A stretch of DNA of 64,000 bases from Adiantum capillus-veneris (Eukaryota; Streptophyta; Polypodiopsida; Polypodiales; Pteridaceae). Under the pieces are notes generated by a model, which made no database searches, was not told the DNA's origin, and saw nothing but the letters and a program-made list of their open reading frames with translations. Made by a program: the position numbers and the translations under genes. Positions 48,661-59,422 of the stretch are shown here, in pieces; the stretch's first letter is position 1; every line of letters starts with the position of its first letter. The DNA lies in NCBI GenBank assembly GCA_014529385.2, contig CM043946.1, positions 19,113,077-19,177,076 of the forward strand, written 5' to 3'.

Positions 48661-50370
48661 TGAGTCCAAATTCAGTTTAAAAAGAAGATTTGGGATCTTT
48701 GTGACACTGTGAACACTCCTGTATGGTCAAAACTACAGTTGGACCCTAAAACTGGCCTAGAGACATTCTACGCGTAGGATGTCTATATGCTCAGAATTTA
48801 ACAAAGTTTGGTCCAGAGACTCCCCTTAAGTCCAACAACACAATGGTATGATCAGAATTTCATTTGGACCTAAAAATGGCCTTGATACATCCTACGCGTA
48901 GGATGTCTTTTTGCTCAGAATGACTTGAAATTTTCACCCCAGCTTCTCCTTGATGTTCTGATCACAGTGGTGTGCTCATAGGTTGGTTTGGAGTCCTAAA
49001 TCAAGCTGGAGACATCCTATGCGTAGGATGTCTAACTGCTCAGATTTTGTCCAAACTTGATCCCAAGATTCTCCTAATGCTCTACAACCCAATGGTATGC
49101 TCAAAATTGAATTTGGATGCCAATAGGTCAAGATTTGGGTTGCATAAGCTTCTAGTGCACTCCAAGAGTAGAATGTCTGACAATTCTTGTCTTTGCTTGG
49201 TAAATAGGCCAAACAAGGTCCAAATTCACTTTTGAAAAAAGTTCTGGATTCCTTGACACACTTAGAACCTCCCTATATAGCTACAATAGAATTTTGGCCA
49301 CTTTATGACCCTGGAGACATCCTACGCGTAGGATGTCTCTTTGCTCTGTTTCAGCTCAAAGTTGCACTGTAGCTTCCCCTTGATGTGCTAAACTCACAGC
49401 TATTTTTACTTTTTGATTCTGACACCTACAGGTTGGTCAAATGATCAAGAATCTGTTCCAAAAGCCTGATGTCTGTTCTGATGAATTCCCAAGTCAAATC
49501 AACTCCCAATTGGACCAAATTTGCCTAGGAGGCTTATCTAAGGCTATATGACAGCATGGTATGGTCATAGGAGAATTTGATTTCAGAATCATGCAGTAGA
49601 CATCCTACGCGTAGGATGTCTTTTTGCCCAGAATGAACCCAAACTTGGACCAGAGATTTCCCTAGTCTTCAGCAACCCACTGGTATGCTTATATTTGCGT
49701 TTGGATGTTAAAAGACCCCAAAACTAGCTATTCTTGCCTTTTGTCCGTCCAAAAACACTAAAGCCTGTTTAATCTTCACTTTCACTGACCCAAATGAGAT
49801 TAAATTTATCACATGTACTCAATACAACATTTAGAACATGCCTATGGAGTCATCCTATGGTTTGGTCTCAAAATTAGGCCTTGGACACAATTTGGGTAGG
49901 GGTGAAAGCATGTTAACCTGTCGCGCTTTTTGTGCTAGTTAGCAGTTTCAAGTTAGCACATCTTCAAAAAGTTGGGCGTCCGGTAAATTTTTTACAAATA
50001 ATATCAAAATTTGTCGAAGGTTGTACATTTGGATTCCTTGTTTCAAGTGCTTTCTATTGATATATCATATGTCATATATCTTGGAGATGTAGCTCAAGTT
50101 ATTGTACTAGTTAGCATATGTCAAAATTGTGCTAGTTAGCATTGTCCGGGACATGAAAAAGCATGACAGGTTAACATGCCTTCACCCGTAGGAGGTCTAG
50201 CAATTCTCGTGTTTTGGCTTTAATCTGTCAAAATTTGGTCAAATTTCCATTTTCCAGGTGAAAATAGGGTAGAACCTACCTTCTAAACACACTGGTAACC
50301 TCAATTTTGCCAAATTCCCTGCCAAAAGTGCCCTGGAGACATCCTATGTGTAGGATGTGTACTGTCTTAA
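48660..50370. repeat. E2 leader repeat with recurrent perfect palindrome
   Basis: Diverged units of roughly 120-300 bp each carry a palindrome with core ACATCCTACGCGTAGGATGT. It is exact or nearly so at 48761-48784, 48887-48906, 49011-49032, 49315-49338 and 49598-49621, with weaker copies at about 49152 and 50336-50360. Linkers share CAATGGTATG.TCA and TTGCTCAGAAT. The centre, ACGCGT, contains a CGCG core. A MITE interrupts the array. Confidence 0.8.
49900..50187. mobile_element. 288-bp MITE with ~32-bp TIRs and GTAG duplication
   Basis: The ends are inverted repeats beginning GGGTGAAAGCATGTTAACCT (left) and GGGTGAAGGCATGTTAACCT (right, reverse complement); about 29 of 32 bases match. GTAG flanks both sides (49896-49899 and 50188-50191). 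CTAGTTAGCA is repeated internally (near 49933, 50107 and 50137). No coding capacity. TIR family not recognised. Confidence 0.85.
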
Positions 50371-50654
50371 AATGCAATTTTTTTGTGGCAGAAGTATTCC
50401 CTATGCTCTGTAGAGCTCTCAGCAATAATCATAGAAACTTTTGGACTTCAAATCAGCTTCCAAACACAATTTACTGTCTTTCCTACTTAGCGTTTTCCAC
50501 TTCTCTGATGAGGCTAACAGCAAATAAGACATGCAAAAAGTACTCTAGATCAGCAATCAAGCTATTTTACTTACCCTACTCCTACTCATCATGTGAGATG
50601 GTGATTTTGATGTCTTGGTTGCTTCCTAGCCTCACACGGACTCTCAAGTCAACC

Positions 50655-50732
50655 TACCACCACATCTACCACTCCAACTCCTACTCTCTACACCACATCT
50701 ACCACTCCAACTCCTACTCTCTACACCACAAA
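50655..50732. repeat. 36-bp tandem duplication
   Basis: CCACATCTACCACTCCAACT...CTCTACA is present twice in a row within a pyrimidine-rich stretch of the E2 leader. Confidence 0.8.
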
Positions 50733-50905
50733 CTACTACTACCTAAGACGGAAGATCCAGGCTATACACACGCTCCCTAGACTCCTCCTAATACCTAGAG
50801 ATTCCACCACCCTCCCATCCTATCTAAATGTAAATAGCACTCTGGCAAGCCAGAGGGAACCTCTATCCTCAAGGACTAGTCTCGGTCACCTACTTAGGGC
50901 CCTCG

Positions 50906-50923
50906 TTCCCGGCAAAGGCGCCA
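50906..50923 (-). other. E2 primer binding site
   Basis: Minus strand TGGCGCCTTTGCCGGGA starts just inside the LTR end. It resembles the TGGCGCCGTTGCCGGG-type PBS (tRNA-Asp-like) reported for some plant Ty3-type elements, with one difference. It fixes E2 orientation as minus. Confidence 0.65.
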
Positions 50924-50924
50924 A

Positions 50925-51533
50925 TGTTGGATGGATACGCCACGACAGATGTCAGCATAGTAAGAACTTACCTAACATATAATGTCAACTGAGGACAGAG
51001 CTCGACCCACAGGCGCGTGGAAGCAAGCAAAGGGTGTCAACCTCTACTCGACCGACTAATAACTACTTCCTACAGAGATATCAAATCTACATGCCATCGG
51101 TTCTGTGAATGTGAGAGTCTCCTATGATGCTACCGCAAGCCAAAAGCCCATTAGACGTTCTCGAAATGTAACGAAACTTGAGGGATATCCTATCAACACC
51201 AATAGGCCACTCTCCCTAAAGTCCATGAACCAAAATCCCAACCCTAAACACTTGGTGCAAAATCGCGTAGGATGTTTGGTTGAAATTTGTAGGTCGTCGT
51301 TTCCAAAAACTAAAGTGCCTAATGTGTAGCTCTACTTGCTTTGATCGCATGGATATGCTGAAATGCAAAAACGGACAACATTTACTCATCAAAACTCCAA
51401 AAGTAGCTCGCGGGTGAATCTGTCAAAACACAGACGAACGCGCGTGATGTAAGCATCAACGCGTAACTCTCCTCGTGGGCAACACATTGTTGCTCTCCAT
51501 TTGCGATTCCGAGCACTGTAGCTCCTGTAGCAC
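50925..51533 (-). mobile_element. E2 LTR, PBS-side part
   Basis: Begins TGTTGGATGG on the plus strand; the other LTR end at 62642 reads CCTATCAACA, giving TGTTG...CAACA termini. The LTR (about 1.07 kb) is split by E3 inserted at 51533. Confidence 0.7.
51529..51533. repeat. E3 target duplication, left (AGCAC)
   Basis: Compare AGCAT at 62182-62186; four of five bases match. Confidence 0.65.
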
Positions 51534-54296
51534 TGTAAGGTCTCTGACCCCGATCAAAAGAAACACCCTTGTACCATGAAATAATCATAATGGAATAAGT
51601 TACTATTTTTAGCAATTTTCCAGATTCTGTCAGTGCCATATGTTTAGAATGTTATAAAGCTTCAAAATGTGAATTAAAATATTTTTTGTGAAAAATTTCC
51701 AAAAATAGTAAGTTTTTGGTCACCCGACCCGTCCAGTTTTGATCGTCTCGAAAAACTGCACCCGTACCCCAAATTTGAAAAAAATGCATTTTCGAACCTC
51801 GAGGGCTGCTCAATATGGCAGGTACTCGGGCCAGTACGCCTTAGTTAGAGCTTCGTATGGCAATTTACGGCATCAAAATCCGATTCGTATGACCCGTTTT
51901 GGCTTAGAACCAAATTTCCTAAAACTTGTCCGGGGAGGTACCGAGGGCCCGGGACTATGTGGGAACAGGTCCCAGGCCACTCCAGATCAGCTTTAGCAGC
52001 TAGGGGGCGCCCTCTTGCTTTGTGGGAGTCTTGGGAAAGCTGCCAAGCCGGCAACTCAGTCTCAGAACCAATTAACCAAGCCAACCTGACACTTGGTGGG
52101 CAGAGAACTGGACTTGCCATGCTTAACTGGAGAAGCTCCCAGATGCATTTAGCAACCCTGATCGATTTTCAGCCTGTAGGAGCCTATTTAAAGACCTGCA
52201 CACACACACACTTATGATCACACACACACACAGTGCATACACACACACCCACATACATATGGAAGGTGCTGCCGGATCACACACCTATTGAAGAAGAAGC
52301 TAGGAGGGAGGTGCTGCCGAATTCTCATCTCAAGAAGCTCGATTAGATCAGAAAATCGAGAAGATTACCAGCTCTTAATCACGGTAACGATAGTTTAATT
52401 AATGCCATCTGAAAATCCCTTTCTCTACCATCAAAATTTCTCGTACATTATGCCTATTCCTAGCCGAAAATCTCTATGACTACTCTCTAAATTCTCCTTA
52501 TTCGTACTCTATTATGTAATCATCATTCCATAGCTGAATTATCAGCCATTCTTCACTCTCCATTAATGATTAGAGCATAATTATCAGAATCTTCTCTCTC
52601 TAGATAGCATAGTAATTAATCGGCAAGCTAGTATTTGTGCAGATTGAAGAGAATCACTATTGTAATCACTCATTAACATTGTAGCTTAATTGAATTCATT
52701 TCTCTTATGCATTAGGACATAATTAAGGAGAAATTAATCCGTCATTAAGTCTCTAAGAATTGGTTTTTCCTCACACATATGCATAGGGTAAATCTGCATC
52801 ATCTAATTGCTAGGAAATAGTTTAATCATACTTAATCCAATTCTCTGGTAATTCCAATAGTGAAATCCTAATTATTCTTGATCATGTAAGCCGAATAATT
52901 ATCGTAGAGCCGGTTCCCATAGGATTATGTGCCATCTTTAATGATTGCTTTATGAAAGAAATCTAGACTCTCATATAGGAGGGATTAATTGATGTCACTA
53001 ATCTACCCATTGGACTGTTATGATGCTTGTGAACCTTAGCTCTTTCTCCAAGCTAATCATTTAAAGTAGTGAGAAAGGGCCCCAGTGAAGAGGACGCGCT
53101 TCGGTGGTGCCCATGATCGCGAGGCAGGAACGAGCAATGTCAACGGGAAGGGGAAGGCTCCCATGGAGGAATAAATACCGGCCATCTCACGGGCCATCGA
53201 TGAAGAAGTGGAAGAGGTAGATCATATTTTTATTCAAGTTGTTTAAATTAACATTTCATACGCTAGTTAGGAATGCTCATATCCCCAAACATGTTGGAGA
53301 AATCCGACAGAAACCTCGGCATTGAAATCATTGTACATTAAGTTCTAAAGTATGAAGGTAATGTTTGATGGGTATGCTGTTTGCAATAGGAAAGAATGTC
53401 TGCTAGGAAAAATTTAGCTCAGCGTGTTCATTTTATTTCCAATGTTGAATTAGTCCTGACCCCCCTACTGATCACAGGGGGCAGAGTTCCTCGTTAAGGG
53501 CTCTTGAATCCACGACTTTCTTTCTATGCGGTGGATACCCACGACTTGCTTTCTATGCGGTGAGAACCCACGTCTTGCTTTCTATGCGGTGGGAGTGTCC
53601 ATGACGTGCTTTCTATGCGGTGGACATACCTAGTTGTATGGGCAGCTAGGCGACAACGGGAGGAGTGAACTCTCGCTGGAGGGGGGATGTTGTACCTCCA
53701 GGACATTGGAATTTTTATGAATAAGTTTGAGTAGAATTTTTACTAGAATTATGTCTTGGTGTTGTTTGCAATACTGGTTGAAAGGTTGTTTTAACGAACC
53801 ATGTGATTCGGAATTAAACAAGGAATATTTATGTTGAACAACATTTGTGGTAGTAATTAGGTCACACGATGAAGTGTGAGTGTGGGGGTGGAAAGTGGGG
53901 GCTTGGCTCGGGTTGCCAAAGCCTACGAGATGGGTGGTCTCGATTGGTCGGGAACTCTCTGTCCCCATAGTGCTTACTCAATATTAGTATTACTCATTGC
54001 CCCTAGAGCGGCGAATCCTCGAGAGTACGTGCCTCTGAAACATGGGAAAAAAGGCACTCGGGGTTTCTCTCCTCTTGGAAGGTGGGTCTTAGGATCGTTA
54101 GATAGTTCAAGCACGCTTCCCCTGCGAGGTGGAACTAGATCTACCTACTAGTAGGCTCGAACTCGACTCACTTTGTGATGAGAGATTGTCTGCTAGTCGA
54201 ACCCTGAACCATTTTGTTTGCTTCCGCAATAGATCTAGTGGCCACTAGGTTCACCATCACATCCGCTGGTTGATACGGCGGGGTGGGGACCTCACA
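51534..54296 (+). repeat. E3 5' LTR (2763 bp)
   Basis: TG...CA termini. TATA-like CTATTTAAAG at 52184-52193 (repeated at 60072-60081 in the other LTR), a (CA)n tract just after it, and four ~34-bp repeats ending CTTTCTATGCGGTG at about 53518-53625. Confidence 0.92.
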
Positions 54297-54298
54297 CC

Positions 54299-54310
54299 TG
54301 GTATCAGAGC
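54299..54310 (+). other. E3 primer binding site
   Basis: TGGTATCAGAGC, two bases after the LTR, complementary to the 3' end of plant initiator Met-tRNA. Confidence 0.9.
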
Positions 54311-54382
54311 CTAGGTTAGACTGGGAAATAAATTCGTATTGTTTGAACATTTAAAAAGAACTGAAAGTATATAGGTAGCTGA

Positions 54383-54916
54383 TTCAAATTCCTTGCATTG
54401 GTGTTGCAGGAAGACCCTGTGCTCGAATATCGGAAGTTCCAAGTGTTTGAGCTTATTTATGAGCAAGCTCGAAGATCCCCAATTTACCAGTTCAGGCGAG
54501 ATGTCATGGAGATACTGTTGAAGGCTTATACGCCACACTCCACTCGCATTGTTAAAGGATGGGAACTTGATTGGACATTTCCAGGAAGGGTGGTTTACTA
54601 CATCAACGCTCGGAAGCTAGGATACCTGGCTACCGACTTGAAGAAGATACGTTGGGGAGAAGAGCTGAGAGTAATAGAGATATTCTACTTGGTGCCTACA
54701 CGATTGGACCAGACTATTTCAGACAACTCCAATCTAACCATCAACGATTGGCTCTTGGAGAAGGTCACCAATGTGGTCCCAGCAAACCGAGTCAAAACCT
54801 TTGGATTGCTGAAAGCAGAACTCTGGCCCGATATCTTAGTTTATTATCCACTCAAGAATGAGTATAGAAACTATTACACGAATGAAGTAGTGCATCATGT
54901 CAATACCATCTCCTAG
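54383..54916 (+). CDS. Extra open reading frame upstream of E3 gag
   Basis: Open for about 178 codons between TGA at 54380 and TAG at 54914. There is no ATG at the start (first in-frame ATG at 54506), but a good 3' splice site (TTGGTGTTGCAG/G) at about 54409-54410 suggests it could be an exon read after splicing. The predicted product (~167 residues) is rich in aromatic and charged residues (YYINARKLGYL, IRWGEELRVIEIFYLVP) with no motif I know. It has no stop or frameshift, unlike the rest of the element. It could be a captured host exon or an element-specific accessory protein. Confidence 0.5.
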   Translation, partial: FKFLALVLQEDPVLEYRKFQVFELIYEQARRSPIYQFRRDVMEILLKAYTPHSTRIVKGWELDWTFPGRVVYYINARKLGYLATDLKKIRWGEELRVIEIFYLVPTRLDQTISDNSNLTINDWLLEKVTNVVPANRVKTFGLLKAELWPDILVYYPLKNEYRNYYTNEVVHHVNTIS

Positions 54917-55129
54917 ACATATGTTATACGCAATCCATAAAGCCATGTAATAAGTTGATCATCAGTTATCCAAAAATCCTTGAGGGGTTTTGATTGTAAT
55001 AAACTTTCATCAATAAAGTGCTTTTTTTTCTGAATCTCTATCTCTTGATAAAGTGGAATTTTGAATTTTATTAAAATCTCGTGTCTATTTTGAAATTCAA
55101 GTAGTGGTATCAAGAAGTTCGTATAACCC
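54917..55129 (+). other. Spacer between extra ORF and gag of E3
   Basis: AT-rich with AATAAA near 55013 and a T8 run. A GTGGTATCAAGAAG segment near 55103 faintly resembles the PBS. Confidence 0.5.
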
Positions 55130-55996
55130 ATGTAGGTACCGCCTGTTGCTCTGTACTCGGCAGCGCAAGAGAAGAAGCTCCTCCTTAAGCAAGCCCAACC
55201 TCCGATCTTTAAGGGTGAGGGGGCAAATGTGGAGAGAGATGCGGAAGTGTGGATGGAAGCCATGGACGACTACTTTGAAGCTGCAGGAACCCAACCCGTG
55301 AATCAGACCATGCTTGCGATGTTCCACTTGACTGGCGATGCCAAGATATGGTGGAAGCAACATTGCAGGGACATGGATATTAAGGGATCTTCCCAGTCCT
55401 AGGAAGACATCAAAGCTGCGATAATGGGGCGATATTTACCGCCTGCCTATAGAACCTTGAGGATGAATGAATTCTTCTCACTTCGGCAATTGAGTTCATC
55501 TATCGAAGAATACTACGCAAAGTTTGTCACTCTTCGGAGATATGCTCCTAAGATGACCTTGGAACAACAGGTGGCAAGGTTCTGCCAAGGATTAATCGAT
55601 CCCTTGAATACTCAGTTGGAAGCTCTCAGACCAACAACTCTATAGGATGCCTTGTTGAGGGCCAAAGCTCTAGCTCTCGAAGTACAAAAAGCTAATCAGA
55701 ACAGGAGGAATCATTGGTCAAAGAGGGCAAGGACAACTGCTTGGGATAACAGACCAGCCAACCAAGCATATAACCAGCGTCCTATTGTGGCTACCACCAC
55801 AACCATGGAGTTCCCTGATGTCCGATGCTATGGTTGCGGCGAACATGGACATTACAGATCCAATTGCCCCAGGAACATTCAAGCAACCAATGCCAATGCC
55901 ATACCCTTGAATACCCGTGGGCGTGGCCAAGCTAATGGAAGAGGAGGACGTGGAAGGATGAACGGGGGCGTGGGCGTGGAGCTGCCGCCAGAGTGA
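55130..55996 (+). pseudogene. E3 gag, three premature TAG codons
   Basis: A single frame from ATG 55130. Retrotransposon Gag core (WMEAMDDYFEAAG ... GDAKIWWKQH ... FFSLRQLSSSIEEYYAKF) and a zinc knuckle CYGCGEHGHYRSNC at about 55826-55867, then an Arg/Gly-rich tail. TAG occurs at 55133, 55400 and 55643, consistent with CAG or TGG changed to TAG. The frame ends at 55996, and the Gly/Arg-rich coding character moves to another frame, so an indel lies near 55965. Confidence 0.85.
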
Positions 55997-56078
55997 ATGC
56001 CGCAGTGGTACAACCAACTGTGGGTGATGAAGCAGTGGAGAGAGCAACCCTACATGCTGCAATTGACAATCCCAATGG

Positions 56079-57332
56079 TTGCGAGCAATACGCAGTCATT
56101 CATACGTAGGATCTCTCAGAGGTGAACAAGTTAACTTCCTTATAGATTGTGGAAGTACTCTTTCATTTCTTTCACCCAGATGCATGAGAAAACTAAAGCT
56201 AGATAAGTATCCAACAAGCAAACTAGTTGTTGAGTTAGCAAACGGCAAGGAGGTAGTATCTCAACATTCTGCAGGAAAAATCGACTTTGAATTAGGGGGA
56301 CACCCAGCTTCTGCCCAATTTCGAACCTTACCCTTAGGATTCTTTGATGGGATACTAGGGATGGACTAGCTAAAGCAAAATAGGGCCCACATACATTGTG
56401 CACAAGGGAATTTTACCTTTACAGATAACTTGGGTAATGAAGCCTTAATCTAGGGGGAAAATGGGAGACCTAAGGCTACTCTAGTTAAGGCCAGCAGACT
56501 TTTGAAGGGACTAAGGAAGGGTCAGCAAATATATGCAGTTAAACTCAACAAGGTGGACCAATCAGATACCTCACTTCGACCAAACTGGTTGAGAGAGTAT
56601 GATGATGTATTCCCCGAAGACCTTACGAATCTTCCACCACACAGAGAGGTAGATCATGAGATTGAGACTATCCCTGGGTGTGAACCTATCTCAAAAAGAC
56701 CTTATAAAATGTCACTTCCGGAGGCCATCGAACTCAAAGAACAACTTAGACAACTCATTGAGCAAGGATTCATTCGACCCAGTACTTCTCCTTGGGGTGC
56801 TCCAGTTCTTTTTCAAAAGAAGAAGGATGGGACCTTAAGGCTATGCATAGACTATCGTGGACTGAACCAGGTAACTGTCAAGAACAAGTATCCAATTCCA
56901 AGGATTGACGAACTTTTGGACATACTCCACGGCGCCAAAATATTTACAAAGATAGATCTAAGGTCAGGATATTACCAAATCAGGATCAAGGAATCAGATA
57001 TTCCGAAGACAGCTTTCAATACTAGGTATGGGCACTACGAATTCACAGTAATGTCTTTTGGTCTAACAAATGCTCCTGCAAGCTTCAATCGACTTATGCA
57101 GGATATTTTCAGACCTTACCTGGATGATTTTGTCTTGGTTTTCTTTGATGACATTCTGATCTATTCCAAAGACGAGGCAGATCACGAAGAACATGTTCAC
57201 AAAGTACTTGATCTTCTTCGGAAACACCAACTTTACGCTAAAGAGAGCAAGTGCACTTTTTGCTCACCAAAGGTCAACTATCTTGGATTTGTCATATCGG
57301 CTGAAGGGATTTCAGTGGACCCAGCCAGATAA
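56079..57332 (+). pseudogene. E3 pol, protease and reverse transcriptase part
   Basis: Protease loop FLIDCGSTLSFLS near 56135-56173; TAG at 56367 and 56451. The RT blocks are in order: [51 protein letters not shown] and the catalytic [11 protein letters not shown] at about 57138-57168, where FFDD replaces YxDD. The frame ends at 57332 through an indel near 57315; the coding sense goes on in the next frame. Confidence 0.9.
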
Positions 57333-59391
57333 GGTCAAAGACATCGTTAATTGGCCTCAACCATCCACTGTCAGTGAAGTACGAGGATTTCTTGGAATAA
57401 CGGGATGGTACAGGATTTTTGTCAAGGATTATGCACGTATTGCTGCACCTTTGACGGAACTCCTGAAGAAAAGAATGAGGATCGAATGGAAGACCGAGCA
57501 CGAGTCTAGCTTTGCTAAGCTAAAAGAATTCTTGGTCTCAGCTCCTATTTTAAAGCTTCCAGATTTCAGTAAGGAATTTGAAGTAGCGACCGACGCTAGC
57601 AAATTCGCTCTAGGCGGAGTTCTTACTCAAGAAGGAAGACCGGTGGCATATACTTCGTGAAAGCTGAGAGATCATGAGAAGAACTATCCTACTCATGACT
57701 TGGAACTTTTAGCAGTTATTCATGCGCTGAAGTTATGGAGACATTATCTTCTTGGGCGCAAGTTTCAGCTGGTTCCAGACCACAAGAGCTTAAAATGGAT
57801 TTTTACTCAACCTATCCTCAATATGCGACAACGACGATGGATAGAGCTATTACAGGAATATGACCTTGATATAAAGTATAGACCAGGGAAGGAAAACGCA
57901 GTTGCAGATGGTCTTAGCCGAAAATCCTTTCTTGGAGCTATCTCTATTCCAAATAATCCTATCTGGGATTGAATCAAAGAAGCATCTTTGGTAGATCCAG
58001 AGTACCAACGTATAGTATCACTAGTTCAGCAGAATAAGATGCCTGAAGCTAAAGATTACTCCCTTATGGGAGGATGTCTTTACTACAGACATAGACTCTG
58101 TGTACCCAGAGACCCAGCTCTAAAGAAGGCTATTCTGTATGAAGCACATGATAGCCCTACATCCGGACATCCACGCTATGCTAAGACTCTTCATGCCGTC
58201 AGGAGGAGTTATTTTTGGTCTGGAATGAAAGGGGACATACTTTGCTATGTGAGGCAATGTCTTTCTTGTCAAAGAATAAAGGACGAAAGAATCAAGTTAC
58301 CAGGGCAACTTCAACCTCTTGACATACCCCAGATGAAGTGGGAATGCATGAGTATGGATTTTGTTACAGGATTACCTTCCACAGGAGGCTATGATTCTGT
58401 TTTCATGGTTGTTGATATGCTCACAAAAGTGGCTCATCTAATACCCGTAAAGACGACCTTTACTGCTTCAGATGTTAGTCGGGTATTCATCAAGGAGATT
58501 TTTAGGTTACATGGTCTACCCAAGCGTATCGTCAGCGATAGAGATGCCAAGTTTACATCAAAATTTTGGACCTCTCTTTTCCAATCTATTGGGTCACAAT
58601 TAGCCTTCAGCACAGCGTATCATCCGCAGACTGACGGGCAAACAGAAAGAGTTAATCAAGTCATCGAGGACATTTTCAGAGCCTATTGTTCACAAGAGCC
58701 AAAGAAGTGGTTACAATATCTACCTTTGGTGGAGTTTGCTTATAATTCTTCCGAACACAGAAGCATTGGAATGTCACCTTTCAAAGCTCTTTATGGACAA
58801 GACTGCTTAGCACCGCTGAACTTCTCAGATCCGACCATCAGGGTAGAAGCTTCTAGGAAGATGCTAGAAGATATGGAAGCACAGACTAGAGCTATTCGCC
58901 AGGACATTCAGGCAGCTCAGGATAGACAGAAGCACTATGCAGATAAGAATCGTTCGGAAAGGACTTTCAAAGAAGGGGATAAAGTTTTTCTGCGAGTCCG
59001 ACCAAAGAAAAGCAACTTATCACTAGGCAGATATAAGAAGCTTAGCCCAAGGTACTGTGGACTATTCGAGATCATTAAGGTTGTGAGTGACCAAACCTAC
59101 AAGCTAAAGTTACCTGCAAACTTGAAGGTTCATGATGTGTTCCACGTCAGCTTACTCAAACCCTATGTTCCTAACCCTGATCAATTTTTGGACTCAGATC
59201 AGATAGTCATGCCAGCACAAGGAGTTCTCGACCTCCAACCTGACTATGTACTTGAAACAAGAGAAAGGAAATTACGCAATAGAATTATCACGGAGCATCT
59301 GGTAAAGTGGAAGGATTACCCTGAAGAAGATGCAACTTGGGAGGATGAACCAACGCTCATAAAATATTACCCAGACACATTCTTGAGATGA
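57318..59391 (+). pseudogene. E3 pol, RNase H, integrase and chromodomain
   Basis: One frame from the frameshift to TGA at 59389, with TGA stops at 57658 and 57970 (CGA-type changes). RNase H ATDASKFALGGVL and ELLAVIHALKLWRHYL; integrase HHCC zinc region (58145-58280, CQRI), DDE core (MDFVTGLPS, IVSDRDAKFTS, DGQTERVNQ). The C-terminal ~55 residues carry HLVKWKDYPEEDATWED, a chromodomain that in chromoviruses can steer integration to modified histones. The 58-59.4 kb part is intact. Confidence 0.92.
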
Positions 59392-59410
59392 GGACATCTC
59401 AATTTTTTCA

Positions 59411-59422
59411 CGTTAGGGAGGT
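59411..59422 (+). other. E3 polypurine tract region
   Basis: CGTTAGGGAGGT immediately before the 3' LTR; short and imperfect. Confidence 0.6.
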
